A DNA stretch of 64,000 bases from the NCBI RefSeq assembly GCF_900115075.1, contig NZ_FOVG01000005.1, positions 62,001-126,000 on the forward strand. The letters are read 5' to 3'. Shown piece by piece: positions 61,286-64,000 of this stretch (positions are counted from its first letter, which is position 1; every line of letters starts with the position of its first letter). A program made the position numbers and the translations under genes. The DNA comes from Candidatus Pantoea varia. Lineage in GTDB: Bacteria; Pseudomonadota; Gammaproteobacteria; Enterobacterales; Enterobacteriaceae. The notes below the pieces were generated by a model, which saw only the letters and a program-made list of their open reading frames with translations, was not told the DNA's origin and searched no databases.

Positions 61286-62884
61286 ATGCGTGAAACAGAT
61301 TTTGACGTCGGATACCCTTCTCATCGCGTTCCGATGATGGGGCGCAATGCCGTTGCGACCTCACAACCGCTGGCGGCGCAGGCGGGTTTGCGAATGCTGC
61401 AGCAGGGCGGGAACGCCGTAGATGCGGCGATCGCCACCGCCATCGCCTTAACCGTACTCGAGCCAACCGGAAACGGCATCGGCAGCGACGCGTTTGCTAT
61501 TGTCTGGGACGGGAGCGAACTGCATGGGTTGAATGCTTCAGGCCGTTCGCCCGCTGCATGGCATCCCGAGCGCTTCGCCGGTTTACGTGCGATGCCTGAA
61601 ACCGGCTGGGAGTCCGTTACTGTGCCTGGGGCAGTTTCGGCATGGGTCACGCTGGCGCAGCGCTTCGGGACCTTACCGCTGACCACCCTGGCGCAACCGG
61701 CGATTGACTATGCACGCGAGGGTTTTCCGGTATCACCACTGATTGGTCAGCTCTGGCAGCGCGGCTATGACAAGCTGCGGGATCAGCCAGGCTTCATCGA
61801 CTGCTTTGCGCCGCAGGGGCGTCCACCTCGCCCAGGCGAGCTGTTTCGCAATCCGGCTCAGGCCTGCACCCTGCAGGAGATCGCTGAGACCGGGGGCGAA
61901 AGTTTTTATCGTGGCGCACTGGCGCAGAAGATGGCGGCCTTTGCCCGTGAACATGGCGCGGCCCTGTCGCTGGAGGATTTGAAGAACCATCGCGCCGACT
62001 GGGTTAAGCTGCTCTCGCATCCGTTTGCCGGGGGATCGGTACAGGAGTTGCCGCCTAACGGTCAGGGCATTGCGACCTTAATTGCGCTCGGCATTCTGGA
62101 AGAGTGTGAGATCAATCGTTATGCGCCCGATTCGCCGCAGTGGCTGCATCTCTCCATTGAGGCGATGAAACTGGCTTTGGTGGATCTGGACCGTTATGTC
62201 ACCGATGAAGATCACCTCGAATTTCCTGCTGAGTTACTGCTGAGCAAAGACTATATCCGCCAGCGGGCAGCGTTAATTGATCCTGACAAAGCGGGTGATT
62301 TCCGCTTTGGATCGCCGCAGCAGAGCGGCACGGTGTATGTCGCGGCGGCCGATGCCAGCGGCATGATGGTCTCATTCATTCAGTCTAACTTCATGGGTTT
62401 TGGCTCAGGCGTGGTGGTGCCCGACACCGGCATCAGCCTTCAGAACCGTGGCGCGGGCTTTTCACTCGATCCGGACCATCCCAACGTTGTGGCGGGGGGT
62501 AAGCGGTCCTTCCACACCATCATCCCGGCCTTTGCGCTGGATGAGCAGGACCAGCCGCTAATGGCGTTTGGCGTGATGGGCGGTCCGATGCAGGCGCAGG
62601 GACATGTCCAGCTGGCGCTGCGGATTATGCTGCATCGCCAGAATCCGCAGGCCGCGATTGATGCGCCTCGCTGGCGCGTGGTGCAGGGACGTGAGGTCGT
62701 GTTTGAATCCACACTCGATCGCAATACGCTGAGCACACTTCGCCGCATGGGCCACACCGTGGTACTGGAAGATCCTCTGAGCAATTACAATTTTGGTGGC
62801 GCGCAGGCGATCGTGCGCGACCCACAGGGCTTCTACATTGCAGCCAGTGAGAGTCGCAAAGATGGTCAGGCGGTGGTGTTTTAA
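61286..62884 (+). CDS. Gamma-glutamyltransferase-family protein, cytosolic type
   Basis: This is an Ntn-hydrolase of the gamma-glutamyltransferase family, 532 residues. It has GGNAVDAAIATAIALTVLEPTGNGIG, which matches the GGT N-terminal signature, and GRSP with Arg87 for the substrate carboxylate. VPGAVSAWVTLAQRFG and PPNGQGIATLIALGILEE follow. The autocleavage and catalytic Thr is Thr349 in SGTVYVAAADASG. There is no signal peptide, unlike periplasmic Ggt, so it resembles the YwrD-like branch. Substrate is unknown; glutathione or gamma-glutamyl amides are possible. The ATG has AGGATGAAGAG upstream. E. coli lacks a gene here. Confidence 0.88.
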   Translation: MRETDFDVGYPSHRVPMMGRNAVATSQPLAAQAGLRMLQQGGNAVDAAIATAIALTVLEPTGNGIGSDAFAIVWDGSELHGLNASGRSPAAWHPERFAGLRAMPETGWESVTVPGAVSAWVTLAQRFGTLPLTTLAQPAIDYAREGFPVSPLIGQLWQRGYDKLRDQPGFIDCFAPQGRPPRPGELFRNPAQACTLQEIAETGGESFYRGALAQKMAAFAREHGAALSLEDLKNHRADWVKLLSHPFAGGSVQELPPNGQGIATLIALGILEECEINRYAPDSPQWLHLSIEAMKLALVDLDRYVTDEDHLEFPAELLLSKDYIRQRAALIDPDKAGDFRFGSPQQSGTVYVAAADASGMMVSFIQSNFMGFGSGVVVPDTGISLQNRGAGFSLDPDHPNVVAGGKRSFHTIIPAFALDEQDQPLMAFGVMGGPMQAQGHVQLALRIMLHRQNPQAAIDAPRWRVVQGREVVFESTLDRNTLSTLRRMGHTVVLEDPLSNYNFGGAQAIVRDPQGFYIAASESRKDGQAVVF

Positions 62885-63089
62885 GGCCACCTCTGATGAG
62901 CGCCAGGCCGTTAAACGTGACGTTCAGGTACGCGCGCAGACGCGCAGGCGATCCCGTTGTGTAACCGGCGTTTAAGAAAGCATCTGTTTCACAGGTGGTT
63001 TCACATTGTGCCGTGACTGCGGTTTGTTCTATTCTTTAGGCCATTCCTACCTGGACATCAGACAGTATTACCGACAGGAGTTGACCCTA

Positions 63090-63806
63090 ATGGCTACAGG
63101 ACTTACACGCCTTATGGCACGCGGCGGCATTATGCTCGCTGGCGCGCTGATCGTGCTGCAACTCACCGCATGTGGTGATAAAGAAGGCGAGCAGCGCAAA
63201 GCATTTATCGATTTTCTCCAGAACACCGTAATGCGCAGCGGCGAGCATCTGCCCAGCCTCAGTGAAAACCAGAAGCAGAGCTTTGGTAACTTCGCCAGCG
63301 ATTACGCCATCATGTATGGCTTCTCGCAGCAGGCGAACAAAGCGGTTGAACAGGGTATGCGTCCGGTGGTGGATGAACTTTCTGCCATTCGCGTCCCGCA
63401 GGACTACCTCACGCGTCGTGATTCCCTGCGCCAGGCCAACAGCGCACTGGTGATCGTCACCCAGCAGATTGAAAGCGCAAAAATGCAGGCTGACAGCAGT
63501 AAAGCAGCTCTGAAGCAGTCGGATGACCTGAAAAAAGTCTACGACACCGCCTACAACAAAGTGGTGACGGTGCCCGCCAATCAGCTGATTCCGCTGCTGC
63601 CAAAACTTCAGGCGCTGAGCCAGGGTGCTGTGCAGGCTGGCGATTTCCTGCAAACTCAGGGAACCCGTGTCAGCTTCAATGATGGCGGCGTGCAGTTCCC
63701 GACGCAGGATCAGGCTTCGCAATATAACGCGCTGATGAGCACCTTATCCGCCAATTCGCAGGCGCTTCCTCAGGCACAGGCTGCCGTCCAGGGCGGTCTG
63801 CAGTAA
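63090..63806 (+). CDS. yiaF: DUF3053 lipoprotein YiaF
   Basis: This is a 238-residue putative inner- or outer-membrane lipoprotein of unknown function. The start at 63090 has AGGAG eight to nine bases upstream. A signal sequence with lipobox L25-T-A-C28 is followed by GDKEGEQRKAFIDFLQNTVMRSG, the DUF3053 beginning. Next comes a mostly helical, Gln/Ala-rich body with AIRVPQDYLTRRDSLRQANSAL. The residue after Cys28 is Gly, not Asp, which by the usual +2 rule favours outer-membrane sorting. It is similar to E. coli YiaF over its length. An intrinsic terminator follows. Confidence 0.88.
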   Translation: MATGLTRLMARGGIMLAGALIVLQLTACGDKEGEQRKAFIDFLQNTVMRSGEHLPSLSENQKQSFGNFASDYAIMYGFSQQANKAVEQGMRPVVDELSAIRVPQDYLTRRDSLRQANSALVIVTQQIESAKMQADSSKAALKQSDDLKKVYDTAYNKVVTVPANQLIPLLPKLQALSQGAVQAGDFLQTQGTRVSFNDGGVQFPTQDQASQYNALMSTLSANSQALPQAQAAVQGGLQ

Positions 63807-63815
63807 ACCCGCTTT

Positions 63816-63857
63816 ACGGGCAGGCGTTAACCGTCTGCCCGTCTCTTCTCCTTTTTT
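63816..63857 (+). terminator. Probable terminator of yiaF
   Basis: ACGGGCAG, an 11-base loop and CTGCCCGT form an 8-bp stem (63816-63842). A pyrimidine-rich tail with six T residues follows some 10 bases later. Confidence 0.65.
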
Positions 63858-63919
63858 CCGCTCACCCAATCACCTGCTGAATGAAGTGTGATCTGGCGCA
63901 TTTTCAACCAAAAATAGTT

Positions 63920-63935
63920 TGTGATCCAAGTCACA
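63920..63935. promoter_or_regulatory. CRP-cAMP binding site
   Basis: TGTGA-TCCAAG-TCACA is a perfect match to the CRP core consensus. A weaker half-site (TGTGATCTGGCGCA, 63887-63900) lies 33 bp upstream. The controlled gene should be to the right, outside the window. Confidence 0.75.
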
Positions 63936-63963
63936 TTTATATAACAAATCCTCCGCAGCCAAG

Positions 63964-63979
63964 TGTGATTCAACTCACA
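63964..63979. promoter_or_regulatory. Second CRP-cAMP binding site
   Basis: TGTGA-TTCAAC-TCACA is another perfect core match, centred 44 bp from the first. Two such sites in tandem are typical of strongly glucose-repressed carbohydrate uptake promoters, but the gene is not visible. Confidence 0.75.
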
Positions 63980-64000
63980 GACAACCGCCTGCCTCGATTA

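Overview
The window reads as a chromosomal segment of an Enterobacterales bacterium, most likely Erwiniaceae and close to Pantoea. Proteins are highly similar to E. coli K-12 homologues recalled from memory, and gene order is largely the E. coli order. The two differ in carrying two different cellulose synthase operons and short palindromic intergenic repeats, and in where the E. coli blocks are joined. Genus is an inference; no 16S or marker search was possible.

Region 1 (1-12287) is the 85-min E. coli block. On the minus strand, wecA-wzzE-wecB-wecC-rffG (rffG is cut by the window edge) make the lipid-linked enterobacterial common antigen precursor. Then come rho with its promoter and long leader, trxA, the divergent rhlB-gppA pair, rep, and ppiC. 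Region 2 (12288-24103) joins directly to the yhjG-kdgK-yhjJ-dctA-pdeK block that E. coli carries elsewhere. A second msbA-like lipid exporter and an alpha/beta-hydrolase are inserted between kdgK and yhjJ. pdeH, which I expect between yhjG and kdgK from E. coli, is absent.

Region 3 (24221-48904) is a roughly 25-kb double cellulose locus. The first operon is type II, E. coli-like: bcsR-bcsQ-bcsA-bcsB-bcsC on the minus strand with divergent bcsE-bcsF-bcsG. It has no bcsZ. The second is type I: bcsO-bcsQ-bcsA-bcsB-bcsC-bcsD-bcsZ, all on the minus strand and facing bcsG. Both BcsA proteins keep the glycosyltransferase and PilZ c-di-GMP residues. BcsE (c-di-GMP receptor) and the adjacent membrane EAL protein PdeK tie the locus to c-di-GMP. 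The single endoglucanase BcsZ probably serves both machines.

Region 4 (49374-58246) holds the dipeptide transporter dppABCDF, with a C/A-rich GcvB-type target upstream of dppA, then a gene-poor 1.2-kb stretch. This stretch carries two imperfect palindromic elements sharing the decamer CCAGGGATGG, and a 69-bp direct repeat. The repeat duplicates the 3' end and terminator of a tRNA-Pro(UGG) gene. eptB (lipid A-Kdo phosphoethanolamine transferase) follows. Region 5 (58569-64000) has ohr and ohrR (organic peroxide defence), a small MESH1-like HD hydrolase, yiaG, a cytosolic gamma-glutamyltransferase-like protein and the YiaF lipoprotein. It ends with two perfect CRP boxes that must serve a gene beyond the window.

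I found no prophage, transposase, CRISPR array, toxin-antitoxin pair or defence island. The strongest leads are the tRNA-linked and CCAGGGATGG hairpin elements at 55.8-56.4 kb, the dual cellulose locus with one shared BcsZ and a 220-residue Ala/Pro/Ser/Thr linker in BcsB, the orphan msbA paralogue, and the stand-alone HD hydrolase.
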